Positions 1 to 8,914 of a stretch of 64,000 bases of DNA are shown piece by piece. This stretch comes from Alphaproteobacteria bacterium. GTDB taxonomy: Bacteria > Pseudomonadota > Alphaproteobacteria > JANQMY01. The stretch is from positions 62,001 through 126,000 of the forward strand of contig JANQPL010000018.1 of the NCBI GenBank assembly GCA_028289425.1, read 5' to 3'. The notes under the pieces are model-generated. The model saw only the letters and a list, made by a program, of their open reading frames with translations. It was not told the origin of the DNA and searched no databases. Each line of letters starts with the position of its first letter. The first letter of the stretch is position 1. The position numbers and the translations under genes were made by a program.

Positions 1-1
1 T

Positions 2-454
2 GAGACGATCAACATCGAGATCAACGAGAAAGACGTTCGGGTCGACACCTATCGGGCAAGTGGTGCCGGAGGCCAGCATGTCAACAAGACGGACAGTGCC
101 GTCAGACTGACTCACGAACCGTCCGGAATTGTCGTCCAGTGCCAAAACGAAAGATCCCAGCACAAGAACCGGGCTCAGGCGTGGGATATGTTGCGCGCGC
201 GTCTTTACGAAATGGAATTGCAGAAACGTGAAGAGGCCGCACAGGCAGCAGCCGAAAGCAAGACCGAAATCGGGTGGGGGCACCAGATCCGGTCCTACGT
301 TCTTCAGCCCTATCAGATGGTCAAGGATCTTCGAACAGGCGTCGAAAGTTCCAGCCCCCAGAATGTGCTGGATGGCGATTTGGACGACTTCATGGCTGCC
401 GCGCTGGCGGCGCGTGTCGAGGGAGACTCCGCCGACATAGCAGATCTCGATTAG
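2..454 (+). CDS. prfB: Peptide chain release factor 2, C-terminal part (5' truncated by window edge)
   Basis: RF2 recognises UGA and UAA stop codons on the ribosome and triggers hydrolysis of peptidyl-tRNA. The reading frame is already open at base 2. About 150 residues are visible, ending at TAG 452-454. The catalytic GGQ motif is present at about residue 23 of the fragment in the context [18 protein letters not shown], followed by the conserved [14 protein letters not shown] segment and the C-terminal helices of domain 4. [13 protein letters not shown] is typical of RF2 rather than RF1. The anticodon-mimic domain (SPF in RF2), and the programmed frameshift site found in many prfB genes, lie outside the window, so the RF2 call rests on the GGQ context. 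It converges with the bactofilin gene; the two are separated by a hairpin at 465-484. Confidence 0.93.
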   Translation, partial: ETINIEINEKDVRVDTYRASGAGGQHVNKTDSAVRLTHEPSGIVVQCQNERSQHKNRAQAWDMLRARLYEMELQKREEAAQAAAESKTEIGWGHQIRSYVLQPYQMVKDLRTGVESSSPQNVLDGDLDDFMAAALAARVEGDSADIADLD

Positions 455-464
455 CGACGAAAAA

Positions 465-484
465 AGCCGGCACAATGGCCGGCT
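465..484 (-). terminator. Rho-independent terminator between prfB and the bactofilin gene
   Basis: A 7-bp perfect stem (AGCCGGC at 465-471, GCCGGCT at 478-484) encloses a 6-nt loop. Read on the minus strand the stem is followed by a run of T (complement of the A run at 460-465), a classical terminator for the bactofilin transcript. Read on the plus strand it is followed by CTTTC, so it may also stop prfB transcription, less efficiently. Confidence 0.75.
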
Positions 485-526
485 CTTTCAATATCTCGAA
501 GCTTTGCGCTCCAGGTCAAATTTCGT

Positions 527-1126
527 TTAAGGCTTCTTGGGGCCGTCCGGTGCTCCCGCCGGCTGGGGTCTGCGGTCCGCGCCCGTTTTGGGGTCTTTGC
601 GTTGAGTAGATTTGACGCCTGCGGCTTCTTTCGAAGCCTCCGCACCGTCTTTCTTATCCGCTGACGGCGAGAAAATTGACTCTCGCGTGGCAGGCTTGGC
701 GGCGGCAGATTTCGTACCCTCTGACATCGGATCGGACGAGTGGCGGCAATTCCCCTCGAAGAATGCTCCCGTCTCTACTGCCAGAGCTTCATGTAGGATA
801 TTGCCTTCTACATGGCATGTGCTGCAGAGCTGGACGCGGCGAGCGCGTATACTACCGATAATCCGACCACGAACGATTACTTCGTCGGCAACGATTTCGC
901 CTTGTATCGAAGCTTTGTCCCCGACGGTCAATGAATTGCTGTGAATGTCGCCTTCAATGGTTCCGTCAACCTGCATATCGCCGCCGGCGGTGATATTGCC
1001 CGTCAGAACTACATCTACTGAGATGAGAGAAGGCGCTGCCCGCCCGCCCTTTTTTTGAGAGGCCGCAGCAGCGTTGGCCGGTGCAGCCTGATTTGCACTG
1101 TTATTGTTCTTATTCTTTGAAAACAT
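527..1126 (-). CDS. Bactofilin (polymer-forming cytoskeletal protein)
   Basis: Bactofilins polymerise without nucleotide into filaments that place cell-wall enzymes at defined sites in the cell. The protein is 199 aa from ATG 1124-1126. It has a disordered Asn/Ala-rich N-terminus (MFSKNKNNNS), then the right-handed beta-helix core at about residues 30-135 with its repeating hydrophobic-glycine pattern (GNITAGGDMQVDGTIEGDI, VIVRGRIIGSIRARRV), and a charged, Ala/Lys-rich disordered tail ending in a proline-rich stretch. The open frame continues 42 codons upstream, but MFSKNK is the typical start, and the upstream part has no bactofilin character and would lie inside the preceding gene. The start overlaps the 3' end of the LytM-domain gene by 17 bp, so the two are probably translationally coupled. 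Family call is firm; the paralogue name is not resolved. Confidence 0.92.
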   Translation of the reverse strand: MFSKNKNNNSANQAAPANAAAASQKKGGRAAPSLISVDVVLTGNITAGGDMQVDGTIEGDIHSNSLTVGDKASIQGEIVADEVIVRGRIIGSIRARRVQLCSTCHVEGNILHEALAVETGAFFEGNCRHSSDPMSEGTKSAAAKPATRESIFSPSADKKDGAEASKEAAGVKSTQRKDPKTGADRRPQPAGAPDGPKKP

Positions 1127-2513
1127 AACGACCAGCCTCGAAGAACTTGCTCGGGTTTCTGAGTTTGCCGTTGTACCAAACTTCGTAGTGAACGTGTGGC
1201 CCAGTACTTCTTCCGGACGACCCCAGCAATCCCACCTGTTGCTGAAGATCAATCTCCTCGCCCTTCTTTACGGAAATGCGATAGAGATGGCCGTATCTCG
1301 TTTTGAATCCGTTGCCGTGATCAACCTCTACAAGGCGTCCGTAAGGTCCACGGCGCCCGGCAAAAGTAACTTTGCCCGGTGCGGTCGCCAGAACGGGTGT
1401 TCTATAGGGCCCAACCAAGTCGACGCCGGAATGGAACGCGGGACGCTTGGTGTAAGGATCAAATCGCCGGCCAAATCCGCTAGAAATGCGTGAGTTGGGA
1501 TCGATCGGCGTAATGAGGGGCATGGACGAAAGTGTCGAGTGGAGTGTTGAGAGGCGGTCCAAATGCCGGACTAACCGATAGATCTGCTTACCGAAATCAC
1601 TGTCTTCGTAGTCGACTTCCGTAAGGCGATCCATATCTGACAAGCTGATCACCGGACCGCCGGTGCCGCGCGTTGCGGCAGCCGATTCCGTCCGTTCCAT
1701 CAACTGGCCTACGTCAAGCCCCGTGACGGCCATGATCGATTCAAGTTCGGTCACCGTCTCGACTGTGTTTTCTTCGAGCGAGTTCACAAACTCTTTTTGG
1801 GCTGCGGTGAGACTGGACAGACGCAGGTCGATTCTCTGTGTTTCCGCACCGAGTGCCGTGGCAACTTCGGGCTCGTCGTCCGACCCACGAGCACTCTGAA
1901 CGGCCGCGGTCACGGTTGCAAGGGCACCTCCCAAGAAGGAGCCTTGAACCTTCGACTGCCGCGGTGCCACTTCAAGCTCGGTGACACTCATCAACAGTTT
2001 GTTGGACGAACCGCCGACACTCTGATCGACAGCAGCAAACTTCTGTTCCGACTGAGCCATGGCGGCCAGCTTCGTGCGCATCGTTTCGATGCCGTTTTGG
2101 ATCGTTTGCTGATGTGCGATGATTTGGGAAAGTTGGAGATGCTTTGCCTCTAGTTCCGAGGTGGCATCCGCGAAACGCTCCTGGGTCAGGACAAGAGCGG
2201 CATTCAGTTCGTCATATGCCGATTGCATTTCTGCCAAACGCCCTTCATAGGCGGTCTGCATACGGACAAAATGTTGTTCTTTTGCGGTGATTATCTGGTC
2301 TTTAAAGACTACATTTACAGAGGCAAACGCGACCCAGCATAGAAAGCCCAGTGAAATCACCAAAAGGCCAACCTGCACGGGTGCCGACAACGTCATAAAT
2401 TGCACTGAACCATGGCATCGATGGTACAGTTGACGCTCCGGGAAATACCTCTGGAAAAAGTCCCTAACGCCGGCCACAACGCTTGTGGTCATAGGAAGCT
2501 TCCCTCGATTCAC
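1110..2513 (-). CDS. M23 (LytM) family murein endopeptidase with membrane anchor and coiled coil
   Basis: Predicted periplasmic endopeptidase that cuts peptidoglycan cross-links. At 467 aa it has a basic cytoplasmic N-terminus, one transmembrane helix at about residues 47-67 (VGLLVISLGFLCWVAF), a long coiled coil at about 75-170 (the ITAKEQHFVRMQ region, rich in E, Q and A) and a C-terminal LytM domain. The zinc ligands look intact: H361 and D365 in HSGVD, H409 in YGHL, H440 and H442 in HVH. The enzyme is therefore likely active, unlike degenerate LytM activators such as EnvC and NlpD. A second Met at residue 8 (codon ending at 2492) is an alternative start. It lies in a minus-strand block after bcp and DUF455 and overlaps the bactofilin start. 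Bactofilins recruit LytM enzymes of this architecture in stalked and helical bacteria, so a joint role in localised wall growth is the natural inference. Confidence 0.9.
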   Translation of the reverse strand: MNRGKLPMTTSVVAGVRDFFQRYFPERQLYHRCHGSVQFMTLSAPVQVGLLVISLGFLCWVAFASVNVVFKDQIITAKEQHFVRMQTAYEGRLAEMQSAYDELNAALVLTQERFADATSELEAKHLQLSQIIAHQQTIQNGIETMRTKLAAMAQSEQKFAAVDQSVGGSSNKLLMSVTELEVAPRQSKVQGSFLGGALATVTAAVQSARGSDDEPEVATALGAETQRIDLRLSSLTAAQKEFVNSLEENTVETVTELESIMAVTGLDVGQLMERTESAAATRGTGGPVISLSDMDRLTEVDYEDSDFGKQIYRLVRHLDRLSTLHSTLSSMPLITPIDPNSRISSGFGRRFDPYTKRPAFHSGVDLVGPYRTPVLATAPGKVTFAGRRGPYGRLVEVDHGNGFKTRYGHLYRISVKKGEEIDLQQQVGLLGSSGRSTGPHVHYEVWYNGKLRNPSKFFEAGRYVFKE

Positions 2514-2633
2514 TTTTTAACGCCCCACGCAAATGGCATTCCACCGAATCCTTGTCGAAATTGCAAGCTCTTAGACGAAATTAAGTGGCTCCTGGCCTAT
2601 GATTTCAGCAATCGAGGTCAATGAACCCAGAAG

Positions 2634-3452
2634 CTAGTCAATCGAGTTTTGGTAAAATTGAGGTAAAAGACCTGCCCTCGAACGCGCGGCTTCGTTGAAA
2701 GGCGGTTTGAGGCTCCCTTTAAAGTATTGTTCGACCAGCTGTTTGAAGGCCTTGATCGGGTCCAATTGTTGACGCTGGCAAAGCCTGCGAAACCATTTTG
2801 TACCGGCCTCGACATGGCCTATTTCATCCCGAAAAATCGTCTCCAACGCAGCTACAGCCGCCTCGTCCCCCTGCTTACGAAAACGCTCAATCATCGCTGG
2901 CGTGACATCAAGTCCACGTGCCTCAAGAACCATTGGAACGACCGCCAAACGGGCCAGCAAATCGGAGCTTGTGTTTTGAGCGGCCTCCCAGAGGCCATCA
3001 TGAGCCGGCAGGTCGCCATAAGCAGCACCGAGGCCCACCAGGCAGTTTTGGACAAGTAGGAAGTGTTTGGCTTCTTCCGCTCCGATCTTGAGCCAGTCGG
3101 TGACAAACTCGTTCGCATTTGGACCGAGTTCGCTCGAAAACCGGCCCACCAAGTCGAATGCAAGATCGATAGCATTCAGTTCGATATGAGCCACGGAATG
3201 CAGCAAGGCGATACGGCCGGTTAGACCTCTGGCCCGCCGTTTCGGCATCTCGCGAGGTGCCAGCAATCGGGGTCTGGCAGGGCGTGCCGGACGAGCGGGT
3301 GGTTTGGTGTCGCCAAGTGCCAATCTACCCTTTGAGTCGAGCCACAAACGATACACACGCGTGGCTGCCTGTGCTTTTTGCTGTGGATCAGCGGTCATCA
3401 GCACATCAGCCGCGGCGCCGGTTACGGTGTCAGCGGAAAAAGGCCCAGTCAC
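2634..3452 (-). CDS. DUF455 family ferritin-like protein
   Basis: A 272-aa protein of the DUF455 family, a ferritin-like four-helix bundle likely to hold a di-iron site. Its reaction is unknown. The pattern of metal ligands is visible: HIELNAID near residue 115, EAKHF near 150, a further Glu in VLEARGLD and DEIGHVEAG near 225, giving the Glu/Glu-x-x-His pairs expected of the fold. The family-typical PARPARPRLLAPREMP linker and the AYGDLPAHDGLWEAA motif are present. The start is GTG at 3450-3452; an ATG 18 codons inside (3396-3398) is possible but would remove part of the conserved N-terminal region. It lies 21 bp after bcp and 120 bp before the LytM gene on the same strand. The link to a peroxiredoxin suggests iron or oxidative stress handling, but that is inference. 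Confidence 0.85.
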   Translation of the reverse strand: MTGPFSADTVTGAAADVLMTADPQQKAQAATRVYRLWLDSKGRLALGDTKPPARPARPARPRLLAPREMPKRRARGLTGRIALLHSVAHIELNAIDLAFDLVGRFSSELGPNANEFVTDWLKIGAEEAKHFLLVQNCLVGLGAAYGDLPAHDGLWEAAQNTSSDLLARLAVVPMVLEARGLDVTPAMIERFRKQGDEAAVAALETIFRDEIGHVEAGTKWFRRLCQRQQLDPIKAFKQLVEQYFKGSLKPPFNEAARSRAGLLPQFYQNSID

Positions 3453-3473
3453 GAGACACTGCCGACGAACACC

Positions 3474-3944
3474 TCAAAGCTCTTTGATCGCCCCGAGTAC
3501 CGTATCCACATGCCCCGCCACCTTTACCTTCCGCCAGATCTTGCGGATTTTGCCGCTTCCGTCGATCAGAAATGTGGATCGGTCAATGCCCATGTATTTT
3601 CTGCCATACATGTTCTTCTCGACCCAGGCGCCGTACCGTTCGACGACATCGCTTTCGGCGTCCGATCCCAAGACAATCTTGAGGTTGTGCTTATCTCGGA
3701 ACTTGCCGTGTTTCGCCACAGTATCCTTGGAAACGCCGACAACAACGGTCTCAAGCTTCTTGAAATCCTTTAACTTTTCGGTGAAGCCGATGGCTTCTTT
3801 TGTGCACCCAGGCGTATCATCTTTGGGGTAGAAATACAGGACGACGTTCTGGCCCTTCAGGTCCTTAAGGGCGATTTTTTCGCCGGTGTCAGTGGGTAGA
3901 TTGAATGCAGGTGCCTTGGAACCTTCTTCTAGCGGTTTTGCCAT
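3474..3944 (-). CDS. bcp: Thiol peroxidase Bcp (PrxQ-type peroxiredoxin), single-cysteine form
   Basis: Reduces hydrogen peroxide and organic hydroperoxides through a peroxidatic cysteine. At 156 aa it is normal Bcp length, with the thioredoxin-fold signature YFYPKDDTPGCTKEA and peroxidatic Cys47. E. coli Bcp has a resolving cysteine five residues later; here that position is Ile (GCTKEAIGF). Cys47 is the only cysteine in the whole protein. It must therefore either be recycled by an external thiol as a 1-Cys enzyme or form an intermolecular disulfide. The start is ATG at 3942-3944. It is first in a minus-strand block and is followed at 21 bp by the DUF455 ferritin-like gene. Confidence 0.93.
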   Translation of the reverse strand: MAKPLEEGSKAPAFNLPTDTGEKIALKDLKGQNVVLYFYPKDDTPGCTKEAIGFTEKLKDFKKLETVVVGVSKDTVAKHGKFRDKHNLKIVLGSDAESDVVERYGAWVEKNMYGRKYMGIDRSTFLIDGSGKIRKIWRKVKVAGHVDTVLGAIKEL

Positions 3945-4182
3945 GGTAATAAGCCCTTAATCTGGTGGTGAGATCGCGCATGCCTTGAGGACCCGCGGGC
4001 GCAAGACGGTTAATGTGAAATAGAGCATTTACGACAATTACCAATCTTAATCGACGCGACATTCTTTCGGTCGATCATTTGGCATCCATTTGGGGCCGAG
4101 GGGGGCGCCAAACTGAAAATTTGGCTTGGCGGGCAGGAAAACCGCCTTCTGGAGCATAGGGCGCAAGGGGCAAAGTAGCTTT

Positions 4183-7100
4183 GTGAAATCATTTGCCTCA
4201 AAGTTTTTGTGGCGGTTTGCCGCCTTCACGGGACTGGTCGTCATTGTTTTGACGACTCTGCTCGCCGGTCGGCTCATGACTGGGCCGGTCTCGCTGGGGC
4301 CCCTCACCACTTACGTAGAACGCAATCTAAACGAAACCCTAGAGGGTCTGCAGGTTGAGGTTGGCGATCTCGTTGTGCGCTGGTCCGCTGCCGAGCGCGA
4401 CCTGCAGATAAGATTGGTCGATGTGTTGCTCCAGGCGGACAGAGGCAGCACGGTTGCCAAGGTTCCGGAAATGGAAGTGGCGCTGAGCGCCATCGGCGTC
4501 GTGCGCGGCGTAATCGCACCCACGCGCATTCAGTTGATTGGTCCTTCGGCGACCATCATCAGGCGGAATGATGGCTCTTTTAATGTCGGTGTGGGTGGTG
4601 AGGACGTGAACGCGACATCGGCGGCGGACGAAACCAAGCCAATTCTCGAACGGGTTATGGAGCTGTTTCTCGCCAATAAGGCGGCAAACGATCCAGGCGC
4701 CTACCTTCACGCAATCGAAATCACAAATGCCAAGCTCGTTTTTTACGATCAGCCTAGCCGCACATATTGGCAGGCCCCTGATGCGGTGCTGGGTTTGCGG
4801 AAACAAAAGGAAGGTATCTCTGGATACGTCTCGGCGGCACTAGACTTTGGCGGCGATCCTTGGCGATTGGATGTTTCGGGGTTTCTCGACCCGGCAACCA
4901 AATTCCTTGATATCGAAGGCCAATTCGAGAGCGTCGTTTTGTCGAAACTTCAAAGCGTGGGCGAGGGGTTTGACATTTTCAAAGGGGTGAACCTCCCTCT
5001 CTCCGGGACCTATACCCTGGTCATGAAATCGGACGGCGAATTGGTAACGGCCGAAGCCGAGCTTTCGTCTCAGATGGGGGCGATTGCGCCCCCATTTTTC
5101 AATGGCGATGCTTTGAATGTTGAAACGGCGACGGCCGATATTGAGTTTGACGCATCAACCGGCCGAGTGCTGATCGATCATCTTCAAGTTCAAGCTGTAG
5201 AGGGCTCGTTTGGCGCGGTTGGCACGCTTGACCTTGCCCGCAGCAACAGGGGCGCATTGAAGGCGGCTTACTTTGATGTGCAGGTATCGGACATTTGGCT
5301 GAATTTGCCGAATGTTTTCACCGAACCTGGCGGGGTCGACCATTTGGCCCTGAGAGGGCGGTGGGCATCGGCTACCGATAAGCTGGAAATCGAGTCGGCG
5401 TTTCTGCGTGCGGGCGACAGCAATCTTCAAGTCTCCGGTTTGATCGAAGATTTTGGAACGGAGTCCCCACCGATAAAGTTAGAGGGGCAATTCACAAAGT
5501 TTGATGTGGATCGGCTGCCGTCACTTTGGCCCATTCGCATGGCCAATGGTGCCCATGACTGGGTTGTCGCCAACCTTAAGGACGGGCAACTTTATGACGG
5601 TAAGTTGGTAGTAGATTTGCCAGCCGGGGCACTCGACAATCCGAAACTGCCTGACGAGGCGTTGAGGCTTGATTTCTCTTATTCGGGTATCACGGCTCGC
5701 TACATCAACGGCCTGCCCCCGATAAAACGCGGCAAGGGCAACGCGACCCTGTTTGGCGACCGTTTCGAGCTCAACATGAGTGGCGGCGCCACGGGAGACA
5801 TGAACGTTAGTAACGGCCGGGTCGTCATTACGGAATTACACCGCAAGCCTTCTCTGGGAAATATCTCCGTTCTGCTCAGTGGAGATACGTCAGAACTCTT
5901 GAGAATTCTCGATATGGAACCATTGGGCTATCCCAGTGATTTTGGCGTGGATCCTGAGTCGGTCGGCGGTACGACGGTCCTGAAGCTCGAGGTGGCATTA
6001 CCAATGATCCGCGATTTGGCATTTCGGGACGTAGATTTCGATGGCCAGGCCGCGCTGTCACGGTTGAGTATTCCCGACGTGATCAATGACGTCGGTGTCG
6101 ACGACGGCGCTGCTGAGATAAAGGTGACCAATACGCACCTCGATGCAATCGGTGTACTGAACATCGGCACACTCGACGTAAGTGTTACATGGCGCGAGGA
6201 CTTCGAGACGACCGACCTGTCAACTGAAATAATGTTGACGTCCAATTTGGATGGCGCGGACGCGAAGGTGTTCGGAGTCGACTTAACTAATGTGCTTATG
6301 TCGGATGCAAGGGTTGAGTTGAATCTGCAGGGAAATGGTCAGGACGTTAAGTTGGCCATGCTCGAAGCGGACTTCACCAACGCAGTCATTGATATTGGCG
6401 AGATGGGGTGGCGGAAACAAGCAGGCCGGCCCGCCAGGGGTCAGATAGAGGTTGAGCCCAGGGCCTCGGGCGGTTGGGATTTCAAGCGCATTGATTTTGA
6501 TGCTGAAGACTCGAGTTTGCGGGGGCGTGTCGAAGTTGCCCCATCGGGGATTATCGAAAAAGCAGAATTCGATACATTTAAGCTTGGCGAGGAAACGGAT
6601 GCGGTCATCGATTATACGAACTCGCCAAGGGCCACGGCTTTGTCGGTCAAAGGAGAGGCGCTCAACATCAGCGGCCTGATCGATCGGATACTCGAAAACA
6701 CAACCTCATCGACGGAAGAGGCTGATCGATTCAAATCGCTCGATGTGGAGCTTTCTCTTGATGAATTGACGTTGGCGAATGGCGTCATACTCAAAGACGT
6801 TAAAGGCGAACTTCACGACAGCGGTGGGCGGATCGAAGAAGCTGATTTTGAAGGATCGTTCGTCGACGGTGGCGTCGTCTTTGCGAAGATCGAAGCGATG
6901 AGCGAGTTCGAGCGTGGCATGCGGCTGACGGCATCGGATGCGGGTAAACTGCTTCGTGGCGTTGATTTCACGGATCAATTGCTGGATGGACGGCTCAATG
7001 TTTTCGCAAAGCTCACGGAGCTTGCAAATGACGAACCTGTGCGAAGCCAGGGTGACGGCACTGATTTCTCGTTGGTGACGAATGGTGAACTGTCCATCGA

Positions 7101-7578
7101 GAACTTTCGTGTGGTCAACGCGCCGATCTTAGCCCAACTGCTAATCGCGGGGTCGCCCCAAGGTGCTCAGGATTTGCTGAACCGAGACGGCATCGGATTT
7201 GACCGTTTTTTTGTGCCCTTCATGATCAAGAATGGCCGCATTAGTTTTGACCGGAGCCAAGCACTCGGTCCCGCGATTGGCATTACCGTAGGCGGATCAA
7301 TTGATCAGAATGACGATACATTGGATCTCACAGGAACCATCGTGCCGTCCTATTCGATCAATAGCGCCATCGGCTATGTTCCGGTGGTTGGTCAACTTCT
7401 GGTATCGCGAGATGGCGAAGGACTATTTGCCTTCACCTACAATATTGAGGGACCGGTCGAGGAGCCGAGAATTGCCGTCAACCCGCTGTCGGGACTTGCG
7501 CCTGGTTTCCTGCGGCGCATTTTCCAGATCGGCCAAAACGGGCCGATCGTTCCCAAGATAAAACCGGGCGAGCCTTGA
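4183..7578 (+). CDS. AsmA/YhdP-like envelope protein (DUF3971 and AsmA_2 regions)
   Basis: A very large protein (1131 aa from GTG 4183) with a single N-terminal transmembrane helix (residues about 10-30, AAFTGLVVIVLTTLLAGRL) and a long periplasmic part made of beta-rich repeats. The C-terminus has the AsmA-like signature (LAQLLIAGSPQGAQDLLNRDGIGFD, then VGGSIDQNDDTLDLTGTIVP and a final IEGPVEEPRIAVNPLSGLAPG). Related AsmA-clan proteins (YhdP, TamB, YdbH) form hydrophobic grooves that bridge the periplasm and carry phospholipid to the outer membrane; that role is inferred here. The frame is open from TTG 4126, but GTG 4183 gives a short basic N-terminus before the helix and has AAGGGG 12 nt upstream, so I prefer it. 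It is divergent from bcp and ends 7 bp before the convergent tyrS stop. Confidence 0.85.
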   Translation: MKSFASKFLWRFAAFTGLVVIVLTTLLAGRLMTGPVSLGPLTTYVERNLNETLEGLQVEVGDLVVRWSAAERDLQIRLVDVLLQADRGSTVAKVPEMEVALSAIGVVRGVIAPTRIQLIGPSATIIRRNDGSFNVGVGGEDVNATSAADETKPILERVMELFLANKAANDPGAYLHAIEITNAKLVFYDQPSRTYWQAPDAVLGLRKQKEGISGYVSAALDFGGDPWRLDVSGFLDPATKFLDIEGQFESVVLSKLQSVGEGFDIFKGVNLPLSGTYTLVMKSDGELVTAEAELSSQMGAIAPPFFNGDALNVETATADIEFDASTGRVLIDHLQVQAVEGSFGAVGTLDLARSNRGALKAAYFDVQVSDIWLNLPNVFTEPGGVDHLALRGRWASATDKLEIESAFLRAGDSNLQVSGLIEDFGTESPPIKLEGQFTKFDVDRLPSLWPIRMANGAHDWVVANLKDGQLYDGKLVVDLPAGALDNPKLPDEALRLDFSYSGITARYINGLPPIKRGKGNATLFGDRFELNMSGGATGDMNVSNGRVVITELHRKPSLGNISVLLSGDTSELLRILDMEPLGYPSDFGVDPESVGGTTVLKLEVALPMIRDLAFRDVDFDGQAALSRLSIPDVINDVGVDDGAAEIKVTNTHLDAIGVLNIGTLDVSVTWREDFETTDLSTEIMLTSNLDGADAKVFGVDLTNVLMSDARVELNLQGNGQDVKLAMLEADFTNAVIDIGEMGWRKQAGRPARGQIEVEPRASGGWDFKRIDFDAEDSSLRGRVEVAPSGIIEKAEFDTFKLGEETDAVIDYTNSPRATALSVKGEALNISGLIDRILENTTSSTEEADRFKSLDVELSLDELTLANGVILKDVKGELHDSGGRIEEADFEGSFVDGGVVFAKIEAMSEFERGMRLTASDAGKLLRGVDFTDQLLDGRLNVFAKLTELANDEPVRSQGDGTDFSLVTNGELSIENFRVVNAPILAQLLIAGSPQGAQDLLNRDGIGFDRFFVPFMIKNGRISFDRSQALGPAIGITVGGSIDQNDDTLDLTGTIVPSYSINSAIGYVPVVGQLLVSRDGEGLFAFTYNIEGPVEEPRIAVNPLSGLAPGFLRRIFQIGQNGPIVPKIKPGEP

Positions 7579-7585
7579 TCCCGGT

Positions 7586-8839
7586 TCATACCGGCTTGAT
7601 CAAGACGTGTTTCTTCTTGCCAAGCGAGACCTTTATCATGCCGTCCGCATTCAGGTCGCCCTCGCTGACAGTCGCCTTTTCGTCCGTCACGGCCTTGTCA
7701 TTGATGCGGACGCCGCCGCCCTTAATGTCGCGCCTCGCGGCACTGGCTGAAGCGCTTAATCCCGCATGATGCACCAGCTTCGCGGTCAACAAGCCTTGCG
7801 CGAGAACGTCCTTCTCCAGTTCGATCGTCGGCAGGTCCGTCGAGGTGAGGCCTTGTTCGAACGTCTGGCGTGCCGTTTCCGCAGCAAGGTCAGCAGCTTC
7901 CCTGCCATGGGCCAATGCTGTGGCCTCATTGGCCAATACCTTCTTCGCTTCGTTGATCTCGTTTCCCGCAAGCGCTTCCAGTTTGCCGATTTCGTCCATC
8001 GGCAAATCCGTAAACAGTCTCAGGAAACGTCCAACATCCGCATCCTCTGTGTTGCGCCAATATTGCCAGTAGTCATAGGGTGACAGCTCATCTTCGTTGA
8101 GCCAAACGGCACCCGACGCCGTCTTACCCATTTTTGCGCCGGAAGATGTGGTTATGAGGGGGCAGGTAAGGCCATAGAGGGATGTCCCGTTGAGTCGGCG
8201 CCCCAGCTCCACGCCGTTGACAATATTGCCCCATTGATCCGAGCCGCCGGTCTGTAGCGTGCACCCATACCGCTGGTTCAGCACGACAAAATCGTAGGCT
8301 TGCAGGATCATATAATTGAATTCCAGGAACGTAAGCGGCTGTTCTCGGTCCAAGCGCAGCTTGACACTGTCGAACGTCAGCATACGGTTGATTGTGAAGT
8401 GCGGTCCGATGTCCCGCAGAAGCGAGATGTAACCGAGACCTTCTAGCCAATCTGAATTATTGACCATTTGGGCATCGGTCGCTCGGTCGCCGATGGTTAA
8501 GAAGCGGCTGAAAGATCGGCCGATGGACGCAATGTTGTCGTCGATCGCTTTGTCGTCCAGCATTTTGCGGCTTTCGTCTTTGCCACTCGGATCCCCGATT
8601 TTGGTGGTGCCTCCACCCAATAGAATGATCGGTTTATGGCCGGTGCGCTGAAGAATACGCAGCATCATGATCGGCAACAAATGGCCGACATGAAGGCTTG
8701 GCCCCGTACAATCAAAACCGTTATAGGCCGTGATGCAGCCGTCGGCCGCCGCAGCATCCAATGCCTCGGTATCCGTACACTGATGAATGTATCCGCGTTC
8801 GGTGAGAATGTGCAGCAGGTCAGATTTTAGCTTGGTCAT
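7586..8839 (-). CDS. tyrS: Tyrosine--tRNA ligase
   Basis: Class I aminoacyl-tRNA synthetase that charges tRNA-Tyr. At 417 aa it has the HIGH-type motif HVGH at residues 50-53 ([12 protein letters not shown]), the tyrosine-binding segments around residues 170-200 ([24 protein letters not shown]) and the KMSKS-type loop KMGKT at 236-240, a form usual for TyrS. The C-terminal part from about residue 340 is an S4-like RNA-binding domain ([27 protein letters not shown]). Start ATG at 8837-8839. The 3' end faces the AsmA-like gene with only 7 bp between stops. The alpha/beta hydrolase gene lies 75 bp upstream on the same strand. Confidence 0.97.
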   Translation of the reverse strand: MTKLKSDLLHILTERGYIHQCTDTEALDAAAADGCITAYNGFDCTGPSLHVGHLLPIMMLRILQRTGHKPIILLGGGTTKIGDPSGKDESRKMLDDKAIDDNIASIGRSFSRFLTIGDRATDAQMVNNSDWLEGLGYISLLRDIGPHFTINRMLTFDSVKLRLDREQPLTFLEFNYMILQAYDFVVLNQRYGCTLQTGGSDQWGNIVNGVELGRRLNGTSLYGLTCPLITTSSGAKMGKTASGAVWLNEDELSPYDYWQYWRNTEDADVGRFLRLFTDLPMDEIGKLEALAGNEINEAKKVLANEATALAHGREAADLAAETARQTFEQGLTSTDLPTIELEKDVLAQGLLTAKLVHHAGLSASASAARRDIKGGGVRINDKAVTDEKATVSEGDLNADGMIKVSLGKKKHVLIKPV

Positions 8840-8914
8840 CAGCCGGGCGTCATTTGTGTGGGCGCCGATGGTGAATTTCTATCATCGGGCGCGGATGCAT
8901 CGGTGAAATAGAGG

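Noticed and set aside
1127-1252. N-terminal extension of the bactofilin frame
   Set aside because: It overlaps the LytM catalytic domain, has no bactofilin similarity and lacks a ribosome site, so the start was set at 1126.
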